Shown: positions 23,452 through 34,774, counted from the first letter of the stretch. The stretch: DNA of 64,000 bases from Streptomyces fagopyri (GCF_009498275.1 NZ_CP045643.1:7998001-8062000), one strand, 5' to 3'. Notes: generated by a model from the letters alone, not told the origin. Translations and numbers: made by a program.

Positions 23452-24932
23452 GGTTGCGTGGCTCCGCTCTGCCGGGGATCGGGGGACGAGGGCTCGTCGA
23501 GGTGGACACGGGCGGTCTCGGCCAAGCGCCCGGGATGGCGCCGCGAGAGGACGATCAGTACCACGACCCCGGCCGTCATCCATACCCCGACGACCGGTCC
23601 CGCGTACGACACGGGCGCGGTCAGCTCGGAGACGAAGTCGAAGACGGGCAGTCCCGCGGCGGTCAGCAGGGCGGGGACGAAGGCGACGATGCCCAGCAGC
23701 GGGAACAGCAGATGGCGTACCGGACGGAACAACTCGCCTCTGCGGCGCAGGAAGTAGCCCGCGCAGGCGAGGTTCACCACGATGTACACACCGATAACGA
23801 CCGTGACGATGACCGTCGCGAGCAGCAGGAACGCCGTCACCGGGTCGTAGGCGAGACCGAGCCCGAGCATGGCAGAGATCGCCACGGCGCACTGGACGGC
23901 GACCCCGGCGACGGGGGAGCGGTGCCGGGGGTGCAAGCGTGCGAACAGCTCCGGGAACACCTTGATCCGGCCGAGGGCGAAGGCCGTTCGGGTGGAGACG
24001 GTCGCGCAGGCGTTGGCGTTGGCGATGGTGGAGTTGACCACGGCCAGGAACACGAGCACCCAGAACAGCCCGAACGAGGCACGGGCCACGCCCTCCCAGG
24101 ACGAGGCTCCCGAGGCTGAGAAACCCGCGAAGCGGTCCGGGCCGACGTAGACGGCCATGGCGTAGGTGGTGAGGACGTAGACGAGGCCGATCGCCAGTGC
24201 CGCGCCGAGGACCGCTCGGTGCATCGTCCGGCGCGGGTCCTTCGTCTCCTCGGCGAGCGGGGCCGCCGCCTCGAAGCCCGCGAAGGCCAGCACGGTGTAG
24301 ACCGATCCCGCGAACACCCCGCCGATGCCGTCGTACCCCTCGGCGGTGTGCGACGTCCCGAACACCGACAGGGTGTTGTCACCGCCCGCCTTGACGATCA
24401 GCCAGATGGCGAAGACGAGGAAGACCAGCACCTCGAAGACGCCGAGAACGGTTCCGAAGCGGGCTGAGGCACGGACTCCGAAGTAGCCCGCCACCGCGAT
24501 GACCGCGGCGCCGGCGAGCGACCACGGCCACCACAGGTCGCCGGGGTACGAGGACCACTCCTGGTGCAGTGTGCCCGCCGTGGTGAACCCGAGCTGCAGA
24601 AGCAGCAGCGGAGGCACCAGCGCCTCGACGAACACATAGCCCCAGCCGACCAGAAATCCCACGGCAGGGTGCAGCCCCTGTGCCGCGTAGGTGGTCACCG
24701 AGCCCGCCGAGGGAAGTTGCCGCGCCAGCTCGGCCACGCACGACGCGGTGAACAGGCACGCGACGAGGGCTATCAGCACGGACAGCGGCAGACTGCCGCC
24801 CGCGAACGCCGCGCCCGACGGAATGGACGCGGCGACCGCGGCCGCGGGCGCCATGGCCGTGACGCTCTGGAACAGGACCTCGCGCAGCCCGATGGCGTCG
24901 CGCCGCAGTCCCGGAACCGTCTCCCCCGACAT
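23448..24932 (-). CDS. APC superfamily amino acid/amine permease
   Basis: This 494-residue protein with about twelve membrane helices shows APC features: the broken first helix region LFQSVTAMAPAAAVAASIPS, YAAQGLHPAVGFLVGWGYVF, and FAGFEAAAPLAEETKDPRRT in helix 6 and its loop. Coupling to the downstream amidase suggests it imports the amide, or a related nitrogen compound. The start at 24932 gives the normal short cytoplasmic N-terminus. Confidence 0.9.
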   Translation of the reverse strand: MSGETVPGLRRDAIGLREVLFQSVTAMAPAAAVAASIPSGAAFAGGSLPLSVLIALVACLFTASCVAELARQLPSAGSVTTYAAQGLHPAVGFLVGWGYVFVEALVPPLLLLQLGFTTAGTLHQEWSSYPGDLWWPWSLAGAAVIAVAGYFGVRASARFGTVLGVFEVLVFLVFAIWLIVKAGGDNTLSVFGTSHTAEGYDGIGGVFAGSVYTVLAFAGFEAAAPLAEETKDPRRTMHRAVLGAALAIGLVYVLTTYAMAVYVGPDRFAGFSASGASSWEGVARASFGLFWVLVFLAVVNSTIANANACATVSTRTAFALGRIKVFPELFARLHPRHRSPVAGVAVQCAVAISAMLGLGLAYDPVTAFLLLATVIVTVVIGVYIVVNLACAGYFLRRRGELFRPVRHLLFPLLGIVAFVPALLTAAGLPVFDFVSELTAPVSYAGPVVGVWMTAGVVVLIVLSRRHPGRLAETARVHLDEPSSPDPRQSGATQP

Positions 24933-25144
24933 GTGACCCCCCGATCCGCCTGGACACCGAGCCGCCGGCCCGATGACTGTGCCTCGCGTGAATCACGTTA
25001 CGGCGCTTGCCGGTTGGGCTGGAAGAGCGAGGCGTGAGTCCGTGGACAAGTCCTGGGCTGTGGATACACCGGCCACCCGGACGAGGGAACCGGACGTGGG
25101 AAGGGGAGCCCGGCGCCGCGTGCGCCGAGGGCTGTGACCCTGCG

Positions 25145-26353
25145 TCACGACCGCCCGGCGACCGACGACGGATCGTCGAGCACGGCCCGCACCACCGAGT
25201 GGGCGGCCCCCAGCAGCGGTCCTTGCGGGCCCCACCGCGAGACGGCCACGGCACACGCGGGACCCGCGGTGCGCCGCGCCAACTCGTCCTCCAGCGAAGG
25301 CAGCAGCCACGGCGCGAGGCCCGACAGCGCTCCGCCCAGCACGACGGTCTCCGGGTCGAGCAGGTTGACCGCACCGGTCAGCGCGATGCCGAGCGCCGTT
25401 CCGGCGTCGCGCAGGGCACGCCGTACGTCTTCGTCGCCACGGGCGGCGTGATCGGCCAGCACCCCGACGCGGTCGCCGCCCGTTTCCAGACCCGCCGCGC
25501 GCAGGACCGCCTCCTCACCCGCGTACTGCTCGAGGCATCCGCGCCCACCGCACGGACACTCCGGCCCGTCCGGACGCACGGGCACATGGCCCAGCTCGCC
25601 CGCGAAACCCCGTGTCCCGCGCAGCAGGCGCCCGTCCACGACCACCGCCGCGCCGATGCCGATCTCCGCCGACACGTGCAGGAAGTCGCGGGCGGTCGGC
25701 TCGCCGAGCCAGAGTTCGGCCAGGCCACCGAAGTTGGCCTCGTTGTCCACGGTCAGCGGCAGCTCGGCGGGCAGCAGCGCACCGAGGTCCGTGTCGTGCC
25801 AGTCGAGGTTGGGGGCGCGCACCACGGTCCGGGCGTCACGTGCCACCAGGCCGGGCACGGCGACCGCGAGGCCCGCGGGCCACAGTCCCTCGCGCTCGGC
25901 CTCGGCGACGACCTGACGGACCAGAGCGGCCAGTTCCCTGATCACGGGCCCGGGGGGCCGGCCGCGGTTCGTGCCGTGCCGCACCGCACGGGCCCGTACG
26001 TCTCCACGCAGATCGACCGCGCAGACCGCCAGGTGATCGACACCCACCTCCGCGCCGATTCCGGCGGGTCCGCGCCCGCTGACCGCGAGCGCCGAGCCGG
26101 GACGTCCTACCCGGCCGGGACGTTCGGGGCCGAGCTCTTCGAGCAGTCCGGAACGGATCAGCTCGTCGACCAGCGTCGAGACGGCCGCCCGGGTCAGACC
26201 GATGTGCGAGGCGACGGCGGCACGCGACAGCGGCCCCTCGGCTCTGACGGCGTGCATGACCCGGGCGAGGTTGCGACGGCGCATGCCCTGCTGGGTGTCG
26301 GGCAGCCTACGGCCGGAACCGGTCGGGTGGGCTTCGTGCAGCGGTGCGGTCAT
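25145..26353 (-). CDS. xylR: ROK family transcriptional regulator, XylR-type
   Basis: This 402-residue protein has an N-terminal winged helix-turn-helix (LSRAAVASHIGLTRAAVSTL, VDELIRSGLLEEL; about 40-80) and a ROK sugar-kinase-like domain with VDNEANFGGLAELWLGE and the zinc motif CPCGGRGCLEQYAG. It lies next to xylB and xylA, so it most likely represses them and is released by xylose. The start at 26353 fits the family; upstream in-frame starts are possible since the GGAGG there is too close for certainty. Confidence 0.83.
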   Translation of the reverse strand: MTAPLHEAHPTGSGRRLPDTQQGMRRRNLARVMHAVRAEGPLSRAAVASHIGLTRAAVSTLVDELIRSGLLEELGPERPGRVGRPGSALAVSGRGPAGIGAEVGVDHLAVCAVDLRGDVRARAVRHGTNRGRPPGPVIRELAALVRQVVAEAEREGLWPAGLAVAVPGLVARDARTVVRAPNLDWHDTDLGALLPAELPLTVDNEANFGGLAELWLGEPTARDFLHVSAEIGIGAAVVVDGRLLRGTRGFAGELGHVPVRPDGPECPCGGRGCLEQYAGEEAVLRAAGLETGGDRVGVLADHAARGDEDVRRALRDAGTALGIALTGAVNLLDPETVVLGGALSGLAPWLLPSLEDELARRTAGPACAVAVSRWGPQGPLLGAAHSVVRAVLDDPSSVAGRS

Positions 26354-26411
26354 GCCTCCGTCAGTCCTCGTCCGGCCGGTCCCCGTGGGGGCTGTCCTGG
26401 TCTGCGCGCGG

Positions 26412-27857
26412 TCAGTTCCTGTTCGACTCCCGTTCAAGCAGCGGGGCCGCGTCGGAGAGTACCCCGGCGATCCTCGCGAGTGTCCGCTCGTCCCGTTCGA
26501 CGGCGTCGAGCACCGGGCCGTGGGCCGTGCCCCAGCGCCGGGCGACCGCGGCCGGGTCCTCGCCGGTCAGCAGGCCGGCGGCCTGCGCGGCGGCACCCAG
26601 CGCGACCAGCTCCCTGGCCTCGGGCACCTGGACCGGACGTCCCGACAGCCGGCGTACGGTCTGCTGCCAGGCCGTGCCCCGGGCACCCCCGCCGATGAGG
26701 AGCAGCGGTGCCGAACGATCGGCGTCCGCGTCGAGCACCAGGTCCAGGGCGCCGAGAAGCGAGTGGACCGCGCCGTCGTAGGCCGCCTGGAGGAGCTGCC
26801 CGCCCGTCGTGTCGTGCCGCAGCCCGTGCAGCAGCCCCGAGGCGTGCGGCAGGTCGGGGGTGCGCTCGCCGTCCAGGTAGGGGAGCAGGGTCACGCCCGC
26901 GCCGGGTTCCACGGCCTCGCGGTCGAGCCCCAGCAGGGCCGCGACACGGTCGACGGCGAGGGTGCAGTTCAGGGTGCAGGCGAGCGGGAGCCAGTCGCCA
27001 CGCGCGTCGGCGAAGCCCGCGACGGTACCGGTGGGATCGGCGGGGCGGCGGGTCGAGACGGCGTACACGGTGCCCGAGGTGCCGAGGCTCAGCACCGCGG
27101 TACCGGGGCGCAGCCCGAGGCCGAGGGCGGCGGCCGCGTTGTCACCGGTGCCGGCGGCGACCAGCGTGCCCCTGGAGAAGGGCAGCTCGTCGCGGGCGTG
27201 CACGGTTCCCGCCACCTCGCCCGGCCGGACGACGCGGGGGAGCAGGGCGGGGTCGAGGCCGATGTGCGCGAGGACCTCGTCGTCGTACGCCTCGGTCCCG
27301 GACGCCCACCAGCCGGTGCCGGAGGCGTCGCCGCGGTCGGTCGTGGCCTCTCCGGTGAGGCGTTCGGTGAGGTAGTCGTGCGGCAGGCGTACGGCGGCGG
27401 TGGCCCGGACGGCGTCCGGCTCGTTCTCGGCCAGCCACGCCCATTTCGTGACCGTGATGGACGGGCCGGGGACGGTGCCGGTGCGCTCCGCCCAGGCCTT
27501 CGTACCGCCCAGCTCGTCGATCAGCCGACGGGCCTGGGGCGCCGAGCGCACGTCGTTCCACAGCAGCGCCGGGCGTACCGGATCGCCCTGGGCGTCCAGC
27601 GTGACGAGCCCGTGCTGCTGGCCGCCGATCGAGACCGCCGCGGCCTCGCGGGCCGCGTCACCGCACTGGTGCAGCGCCTCGCGGAGCGCGTCCCACCACT
27701 GCCTCGGATCGCTCTCACGGCCCGCTCCGGTGGAGACCGTGTGCGGCGCCTGCCCGCTCGCCACCACCCGTCCGGTCGATGCGTCGACGACCAGGACCTT
27801 GGTGGACTGGGTGGATGTGTCCACCCCGACGACGAGCGGACCCTCGGCTGCTGACAT
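26412..27857 (-). CDS. xylB: Xylulokinase
   Basis: This 481-residue FGGY kinase starts VVGVDTSTQSTKVLVVDAST (phosphate-1 loop). The SIGGQQHGLVTLDAQG, LLWNDVRSAPQARRLIDELG and LLIGGGARGTAWQQTVRRLS motifs mark xylulokinase. It phosphorylates D-xylulose to xylulose 5-phosphate for the pentose phosphate pathway. It is divergent from xylA and followed by the ROK regulator 58 bases away. The ATG at 27857 has a GAGGGAGAG site. Confidence 0.93.
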   Translation of the reverse strand: MSAAEGPLVVGVDTSTQSTKVLVVDASTGRVVASGQAPHTVSTGAGRESDPRQWWDALREALHQCGDAAREAAAVSIGGQQHGLVTLDAQGDPVRPALLWNDVRSAPQARRLIDELGGTKAWAERTGTVPGPSITVTKWAWLAENEPDAVRATAAVRLPHDYLTERLTGEATTDRGDASGTGWWASGTEAYDDEVLAHIGLDPALLPRVVRPGEVAGTVHARDELPFSRGTLVAAGTGDNAAAALGLGLRPGTAVLSLGTSGTVYAVSTRRPADPTGTVAGFADARGDWLPLACTLNCTLAVDRVAALLGLDREAVEPGAGVTLLPYLDGERTPDLPHASGLLHGLRHDTTGGQLLQAAYDGAVHSLLGALDLVLDADADRSAPLLLIGGGARGTAWQQTVRRLSGRPVQVPEARELVALGAAAQAAGLLTGEDPAAVARRWGTAHGPVLDAVERDERTLARIAGVLSDAAPLLERESNRN

Positions 27858-29186
<1,329 letters not shown>

Positions 29187-29200
29187 TCGACGCCTCGGCG

Positions 29201-29240
29201 AGGCGCGAGGCCCGCTCCCTGTGTGGCGGGCCCGCGCCTT
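29201..29240 (+). terminator. xylA terminator hairpin
   Basis: The left arm 29201-29215 and right arm 29226-29239 pair over 14 bp with one bulged A, around a 10-base loop, 15 bases after the xylA stop. A short T pair follows. G+C-rich hairpins without long T-runs are usual in Streptomyces. Confidence 0.65.
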
Positions 29241-29387
29241 CCTGCGGGTATCCGGCGTACCTCCTTGCGGAAGCCCGGTACGGATCCCTGCGGGAATTCC
29301 CCGGAATCATGCGGTCCGTGGCATGAGTCCGTATCAACCTTCGCGCGGGGCTCGCCCTGCGACCGGTTCGAGGTGACTCTGGACGGT

Positions 29388-30257
29388 ATGGCCACGCCGC
29401 CCTTACCGCCCCGGCCCCCTCGGCCGCCGGGTAACACACCACCTCCGGGAGGTGGTGGCTTCGGTCCGCCGCCCGAAGGCTACGTGCCCTCGTCCGGTGC
29501 CTACGGATACCCTTCGAGAGGTCACGTCCCCCCGTCACATGACGGTGGAGGCGGGCAGCCCCCACCGCCACCTCCGCCCGCGCCGCCGGGTGGTCCTGGG
29601 GGGCATCGTGGAGGACGCCGCCGTAGCCCGCTGTTCCTGGTCCTCGTCGCGGTCGTGGCCCTCGCAGCCGTCGTCGTCGTGATCCTGTTGGCAGGCGGCG
29701 GCAGCGACAAGCACGACAAGAAGGGGCCCGCCGAGAGCAGCGGCGGCACGAAGAGGTCCCCCTCGCCCTCGTTGCGCATCCCGTCCGAGCTGCCCAGCGA
29801 GCTGCCTTCAGGTCTGCCCTCGGAGTTGCCGTCCAGGCTGCCGAGCGGCCTGCTCAGCGATCTGCCGAGCGGTCTCCAGTCGCTTGTCCCGGATCTGGCC
29901 GACGACGAAGTGCCCTACTACATGCTGGGAACGGGCGACTGTTTCGACACCAGCGCGGCGCGGCCCGGGCAGGCCGCCAAACGCCCTTGCGGCGCGCCGC
30001 ACGACGCGGAAGTCGTCAAGGTGGGCGAGCTCGACGGCACCTACTCCACGGACGCCGCACTCAAGAAGGCCGCTTCGGCCCTCTGCGCTGCACCTCTGGA
30101 GCGCAAGGCGGCACAGCAGTCGGCGGGCACCGTCCGCGGCACCCTCGTGCAGTACCCGGATTCCGGCACCTACAGGACAGGCATCGACAAAGTGGCCTGC
30201 AGCCTGGCCGCGGACCTCGGCGACGGCACGCACCGGCTCACCGCACCACTGACATGA
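29388..30257 (+). CDS. Proline-rich membrane-anchored protein with septum-formation-like domain
   Basis: This 289-residue protein has a Pro/Gly-rich cytoplasmic N-terminus (about 1-78), one membrane helix (LFLVLVAVVALAAVVVVILL), a Ser/Pro/Leu-rich linker with repeated LPSELPSGLPS units (about 128-165), and an external domain with paired cysteines (GTGDCFDTSAARPGQAAKRP then CGAPHDAEVVKVGELDG). The C-x-CGxPHD-EV pattern resembles the Septum_form domain of actinobacteria. The exact role is unknown; the linker may span peptidoglycan. ATG at 29388 is used; GTG at 29373 is an alternative start. Confidence 0.75.
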   Translation: MATPPLPPRPPRPPGNTPPPGGGGFGPPPEGYVPSSGAYGYPSRGHVPPSHDGGGGQPPPPPPPAPPGGPGGHRGGRRRSPLFLVLVAVVALAAVVVVILLAGGGSDKHDKKGPAESSGGTKRSPSPSLRIPSELPSELPSGLPSELPSRLPSGLLSDLPSGLQSLVPDLADDEVPYYMLGTGDCFDTSAARPGQAAKRPCGAPHDAEVVKVGELDGTYSTDAALKKAASALCAAPLERKAAQQSAGTVRGTLVQYPDSGTYRTGIDKVACSLAADLGDGTHRLTAPLT

Positions 30258-30259
30258 CC

Positions 30260-30303
30260 GGCACGCGCGCGTGGCCGCCGTTCGCGCCCCACGCGCGCGT
30301 GCC
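30260..30303. terminator. Bidirectional terminator hairpin
   Basis: A perfect 15-bp stem (30260-30274 with 30289-30303, GGCACGCGCGCGTGG and its complement) around a 14-base loop, between two convergent genes and three bases after the upstream stop. No T-run. Confidence 0.7.
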
Positions 30304-30380
30304 GTACGAAACGATCCTGGCGTCGGAGCCCGCGGGGACGCCGAGCACGTAGGCGGCCTCGACACCCGGGCGCGCGGGCG

Positions 30381-31679
30381 TCATCCGTCCGCCGAGACAC
30401 CGCGCGGGTCTCCCACCGCCGTCGCGAAGGCCGTGGCAGGGTCCCCGACCGCCTGTCCCACGGGCGTCCAACAGCCACGGACCTCGCGATAGGGCCACCA
30501 CCGGCCGTCCTGCCCCAGACGGAGCTGGACCGGCGCGCCGGCCACGGTCCAGCGGTTGCCGGACGCGATCAGCGACGGCCGTTCGTCCTCGTCCCAGGCG
30601 GACGCCAGCGCGGCACGCGCGCGTGCGAGTGCCTCCGCCCCCACGATCCACTCGTCCTCCAGCACGGACAGGGCCACCGCACCACCGAACTGCCAGGCAC
30701 GCACGGCGAGCGTCATTCCCCGGCCGTCCCGCCCCGATCCGCGGGCGAGCCGCTCGGAGATCGGTGTGTCCGGGTGGGCCGCCGCGAGACGGACCGCGTC
30801 CTGCTCCAGCGTCAACTCCCCCTCCGGCGGGTGTGATCCATGGCCCGGTCCGACCGCCCGGGCCAGCAGTCGGTACGCCTCGACGGCCGTCGCCATGGCC
30901 AGGAACTCCAGGGCGGGCGGGTCGACGCCGGCCGCCGGCGCGGCACCGGTGTCCAGGGAAGGCGGTCGTCCGGGCTCTTCGGGCAGTGCGGGAAGGGCAG
31001 GCAGGGGAGGCAGCATGTCACCGGCCGCGTACGCCTCGGCGGCGGCCACGTCTTGCGCGGAGTCCGGCACCAACTGGGGATGCCGGTCCCGCGCGTTCGT
31101 CTCGCCGGCGGTGCTGCCGCGCCGTTGGAGTTCTTCGAGCAAGGTCCGTTCGGCGCGCCCGCGCAGGAGCAGCAGGGTGAACGGATCGAGGTCCAGCAGA
31201 CGCGCCATCTGGTAACAGAGCGCCGACGTGTGCGCGCAGTGGTCCCACGCTCCGCAGTCGCAGGCGGCCTCAAGGTCGCCGAGCCCCGGGAGCAGTTCGA
31301 CGCCCGCGTCCGCCGCGTCCTCGACCAGGTGCGCCGGCATGTCCCGGTCGAGAAGCGCCGCGACGTGTCCGGCCCGTTCGGCGGTCATGTCGAGGAAGCG
31401 GTCCCACCGCTCATCGGCCAGTTTCTGAACCAGCACGTCGGCCCGGTGCGTGGTCCGGTCGCGATCCCGGACGACGGCCGTAATGCGTCCCGGACGCACC
31501 GACACGGAACCCACCGCTCCCGCGCGCGCGAGCCCGCGGCCCGCCTTCAGCTGTCCGGAGTCCAACGCGGCGTCCTCCAGCGCCTTCACCCAGGCACGAC
31601 CCCACCACGTACTCGCGAAGGCCCGCCCGCGCGAGGGGGGCAGCGCCGCGAACGTACGCTCCTTGTCGCCTTCCGTCAT
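30381..31679 (-). CDS. SWIM zinc-finger protein, partner of the SNF2 helicase
   Basis: This 432-residue protein has a SWIM zinc-binding motif at about residues 125-145 (ACDCGAWDHCAH, with the Cys-x-Cys and Cys-x-His pairs). Upstream is the typical FASTWWGRAWVKALED start, and downstream a long region with conserved Trp. SWIM domains mediate nucleic acid or protein contacts. Its ATG overlaps the SNF2 helicase stop by four bases, an arrangement conserved in actinomycetes, so the two presumably act together in DNA repair or remodelling. Confidence 0.9.
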   Translation of the reverse strand: MTEGDKERTFAALPPSRGRAFASTWWGRAWVKALEDAALDSGQLKAGRGLARAGAVGSVSVRPGRITAVVRDRDRTTHRADVLVQKLADERWDRFLDMTAERAGHVAALLDRDMPAHLVEDAADAGVELLPGLGDLEAACDCGAWDHCAHTSALCYQMARLLDLDPFTLLLLRGRAERTLLEELQRRGSTAGETNARDRHPQLVPDSAQDVAAAEAYAAGDMLPPLPALPALPEEPGRPPSLDTGAAPAAGVDPPALEFLAMATAVEAYRLLARAVGPGHGSHPPEGELTLEQDAVRLAAAHPDTPISERLARGSGRDGRGMTLAVRAWQFGGAVALSVLEDEWIVGAEALARARAALASAWDEDERPSLIASGNRWTVAGAPVQLRLGQDGRWWPYREVRGCWTPVGQAVGDPATAFATAVGDPRGVSADG

Positions 31680-34528
31680 CGTGTGTCCCCTCGCAGTGCC
31701 ACCAGTTCGGCCAGTTCGGCGTCGGTCAGTTCCGTGAAGGCCGCCTCCCCGGCGCCCAGGACCGCGTCGGCCAACCGCTGCTTGCGCCGCAGCATCTCGG
31801 CGATGCGGTCCTCGATGGTTCCCTCGGCGATCAGCCGGTGCACCTGTACGGGCCGGTTCTGGCCGATGCGGTACGCGCGGTCCGTGGCCTGTGCCTCCAC
31901 CGCCGGGTTCCACCAGCGGTCGTAATGCACGACATGCTCGGCCCGCGTCAGGTTCAGGCCCGTTCCCGCGGCCTTCAACGACAGCAGGAAGACGGGGATC
32001 TCGCCCTCCTGGAAGCGCTGCACCATCACCTCGCGCTCGTTCACGGGTGTCCCTCCGTGCAGGAACCGGGTCGGTACACCCCGTGCCGCGAGATGGCGCT
32101 CGATGAGGCGCGCCATCCGCACGTACTGGGTGAAGACCAGGACGCTCGCGCCCTCGGCGAGAATGGTGTTGAGCAGTTCGTCCAGCAGCTCCAGCTTCCC
32201 GGACCTGCCGGGGATCCTCGGCGGGTCCTCCTTGAGGTACTGCGCCGGGTGGTTGCAGATCTGCTTCAGGCCGGTGATCAGCTTCACGATCAGTCCGCGC
32301 CGCGCCATGCTGTCCGCGCCCGAGATCTCCGCGAGTGTCTCGCGCACCACCGCCTCGTACAGCACCGTCTGCTCCGCCGTGAGTGAGACGGCGCGGTCGG
32401 TCTCGGTCTTGGGCGGCAGTTCGGGCGCGATGCCGGGATCCGACTTGCGGCGTCGCAACAGGAAGGGCCGGACCAGCCGGGCGAGCCGCTCGGCGGCCGC
32501 CGGATCCTGACCACCCTCGACGGCCTGCGCGTACCGCGTCCGGAACGAGCCGAGACTTCCGAGCAGACCCGGTGTCGTCCAGTCCAGGATCGCCCACAGC
32601 TCCGAGAGACCGTTCTCCACCGGCGTGCCGGTCAGTGCCACGCGCGCGCGTGCGCCGATGGTGCGCAGGGCCCGGGCCGTCGCCGAGTAGGGGTTCTTCA
32701 CGTGCTGCGCCTCGTCGGCGACGACCATGCCCCAGGAGACCTCGCCGAGCCGGGCCGCGTCGAGCCGCATCGTGCCGTACGTGGTGAGCACGAACTCCCC
32801 GCCGCGCAGACCCTCCAGGCTGCGCGCGGAGCCGTGGAAGCGGCGCACCGGTGTACCCGGGGCGAACCTCTCGATCTCGCGCTGCCAGTTGCCCAGCAGT
32901 GAGGCCGGGCAGACCACGAGGGTGGGCCCCGCGGCCGAGTCGTCGGTCTGCCGGTGCAGATGCAATGCGATCAGCGTGATCGTCTTGCCGAGGCCCATGT
33001 CGTCGGCGAGACAGCCGCCCAGTCCCAGGGAGGTCATCCGGGCGAGCCAGGTGAGACCCCGCAGCTGGTAGTCCCGCAGTGTCGCGCGGAGTGCGACGGG
33101 CGGGCCGACCGGCTCCTGCGCCTCCGGGTCCGCCAGCCGCTCCCGCAGCGTCTCCAGCCACCCCGACGGTCGTACGTCGACCCTGCGGCCGTCGACCTCC
33201 GTGGAGCCCGTCAGAGCCGCGCTCAGCGCGTCGATGGGTGTGACCTTGCGGTCCTGGAGCGCCCGCGCGCGGCGCACCTCGTGCGGGTCCACCAGGACCC
33301 ACCGGTCGCGCAGCCGCACCATGGGACGGTTCGCCTCGGCGAGCAGGTCCAACTCCTGCCGGGTGAGCTGTCGATCGCCCAGCGCGAACCGCCAGTCGAA
33401 GGTGAGCAGCGCGTCGGTGGACAGAAAGGACGGCGTGTCCGGCGAGATCTTCCCCGGCCTCCGCCCCTCGTCGGCCGGACCGACGACCGCGCGGGTCGTC
33501 AGTTCGCGTGCCGGCCCTTTCGGCCAGTGCACGTCGACGCCGGCGAGCCCCAGCAGACGCGCGCCCTCACCGAGGAGTTCGGTCATCTCCTCGTCCCCGA
33601 GTTCCACCGCGTCTGGGACCGCCGCCGAGAGCAGCGGCGTGAGCGGCTCCCAGGCGTGGGCCGCGCGGCGCAGGGCGAGCAGGACGTCCATCCGTGCTCG
33701 CGGGCCGAACCCCGACGCACCGGCCCAGACCGCGGAGGCGTCCGCGACGACTCCGGGATCACTCACGCTGTGCACCTGGAGCACCCCGCGGAACAGCACC
33801 CGTGTCCCGTCGGCCTCGACCGACGCCAGGCCCGGGATCTCGACGCGCAGCGAGAGGCGTACGCCCGCGTCGTGACCCGCGGCGACGTCGGCCGCCCATG
33901 CGCGCTGCCGCGGCACGTGTTGTGGTTCCTGAGCCGCGAAGGCCGGGCCGCCCGCGGCGAGCGACGCGGCGGGGGAGCGGGGCAGTGCGTCGGCCACGGC
34001 GTCGAGGAAGGCGCCCAGCAGCCGCCCCGGGTCGGGCAGCCGCGGCGGCTCGACGTCATCCACCGGCGCGGCGTGCGCCTCGGGTGGCATCGCGGCGGCG
34101 AGCTCGCGCAGCCGCTCCAGGTCGTCGGCGCGCAGTGGCCCCGCGCGCCACGCGTCGTGGTCGTCGCCGGTCAGCCCCGGCAGCAGCAGCCCCCGAGCGG
34201 CGAGCTGGAGGGCGAGGACGGACGCGGCACCCCAGAACGCGGTCGCCCGGTGGGGCCGCGCGGCGGCACGCGCGCGTGTGAGGACCGGCAGGGCGGCCCG
34301 GACGGGGACTTCGACGGCGGGTACGGTCACCACCTCGACACCCCCCTCTCCAGGGAGTACGACAGTCAGGTCCCGCGGGGTGCCCGAAGCCACCACCGGA
34401 GGGACGTCACCCTCGGGCCGCCAGAAGACGACCCTCCCGGTGCGGGCGGGTTCGGCGGGCATGAACACGGCACAACAGTGGGCCAGTTCGGAGATCTCGG
34501 CGGGCGTGGCCGCAGGAATTCTCTGCAC
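31676..34528 (-). CDS. SNF2-family DEAD/DEAH helicase
   Basis: This protein of about 950 residues has a long N-terminal regulatory half and a C-terminal SNF2 motor. Motifs: I CLADDMGLGKTITLIALH, II VVADEAQHVKN, III RVALTGTPVENGLSELW, V LLSLKAAGTGLNLTRAEHVV, VI ATDRAYRIGQNRPVQVHRL. It is an ATP-dependent duplex-DNA translocase related to bacterial RapA/HepA-type enzymes. The start is uncertain: GTG 34528 is the first plausible codon in the conserved region, and an open frame extends to 34807. Confidence 0.9.
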   Translation of the reverse strand: MQRIPAATPAEISELAHCCAVFMPAEPARTGRVVFWRPEGDVPPVVASGTPRDLTVVLPGEGGVEVVTVPAVEVPVRAALPVLTRARAAARPHRATAFWGAASVLALQLAARGLLLPGLTGDDHDAWRAGPLRADDLERLRELAAAMPPEAHAAPVDDVEPPRLPDPGRLLGAFLDAVADALPRSPAASLAAGGPAFAAQEPQHVPRQRAWAADVAAGHDAGVRLSLRVEIPGLASVEADGTRVLFRGVLQVHSVSDPGVVADASAVWAGASGFGPRARMDVLLALRRAAHAWEPLTPLLSAAVPDAVELGDEEMTELLGEGARLLGLAGVDVHWPKGPARELTTRAVVGPADEGRRPGKISPDTPSFLSTDALLTFDWRFALGDRQLTRQELDLLAEANRPMVRLRDRWVLVDPHEVRRARALQDRKVTPIDALSAALTGSTEVDGRRVDVRPSGWLETLRERLADPEAQEPVGPPVALRATLRDYQLRGLTWLARMTSLGLGGCLADDMGLGKTITLIALHLHRQTDDSAAGPTLVVCPASLLGNWQREIERFAPGTPVRRFHGSARSLEGLRGGEFVLTTYGTMRLDAARLGEVSWGMVVADEAQHVKNPYSATARALRTIGARARVALTGTPVENGLSELWAILDWTTPGLLGSLGSFRTRYAQAVEGGQDPAAAERLARLVRPFLLRRRKSDPGIAPELPPKTETDRAVSLTAEQTVLYEAVVRETLAEISGADSMARRGLIVKLITGLKQICNHPAQYLKEDPPRIPGRSGKLELLDELLNTILAEGASVLVFTQYVRMARLIERHLAARGVPTRFLHGGTPVNEREVMVQRFQEGEIPVFLLSLKAAGTGLNLTRAEHVVHYDRWWNPAVEAQATDRAYRIGQNRPVQVHRLIAEGTIEDRIAEMLRRKQRLADAVLGAGEAAFTELTDAELAELVALRGDTR

Positions 34529-34774
34529 GGCGATGACGTATTCCTCAAATTTGACTACTGGCTCGGAGCCGCCGAGGGTACAGCACTCCGGCCGCGTGGA
34601 CAGGTACCCCGCCGAGCCGAAGCGGCTGCCCACGCACCGGGGGTGCAGGGAACCCCCTGCGCGCGCGGGGAAAGACCCCCTACGTATTCGGGTGATGGCG
34701 CCATGGCTGCCGACGGGTGCCGATTCGTACGTTTCATCAGGTCGGCCCATGCCTGAGAGAACCGGAGACCCACC

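Noticed and set aside
29187..29387. Additional small gene between xylA and the membrane-anchored protein
   Set aside because: Frames are short and overlap the xylA terminator hairpin; no family match.
30381..33302. A 973-codon leftward frame that begins inside the SNF2 helicase
   Set aside because: Only its last 432 codons match a family (SWIM protein). The first part is the helicase gene read in the wrong frame.
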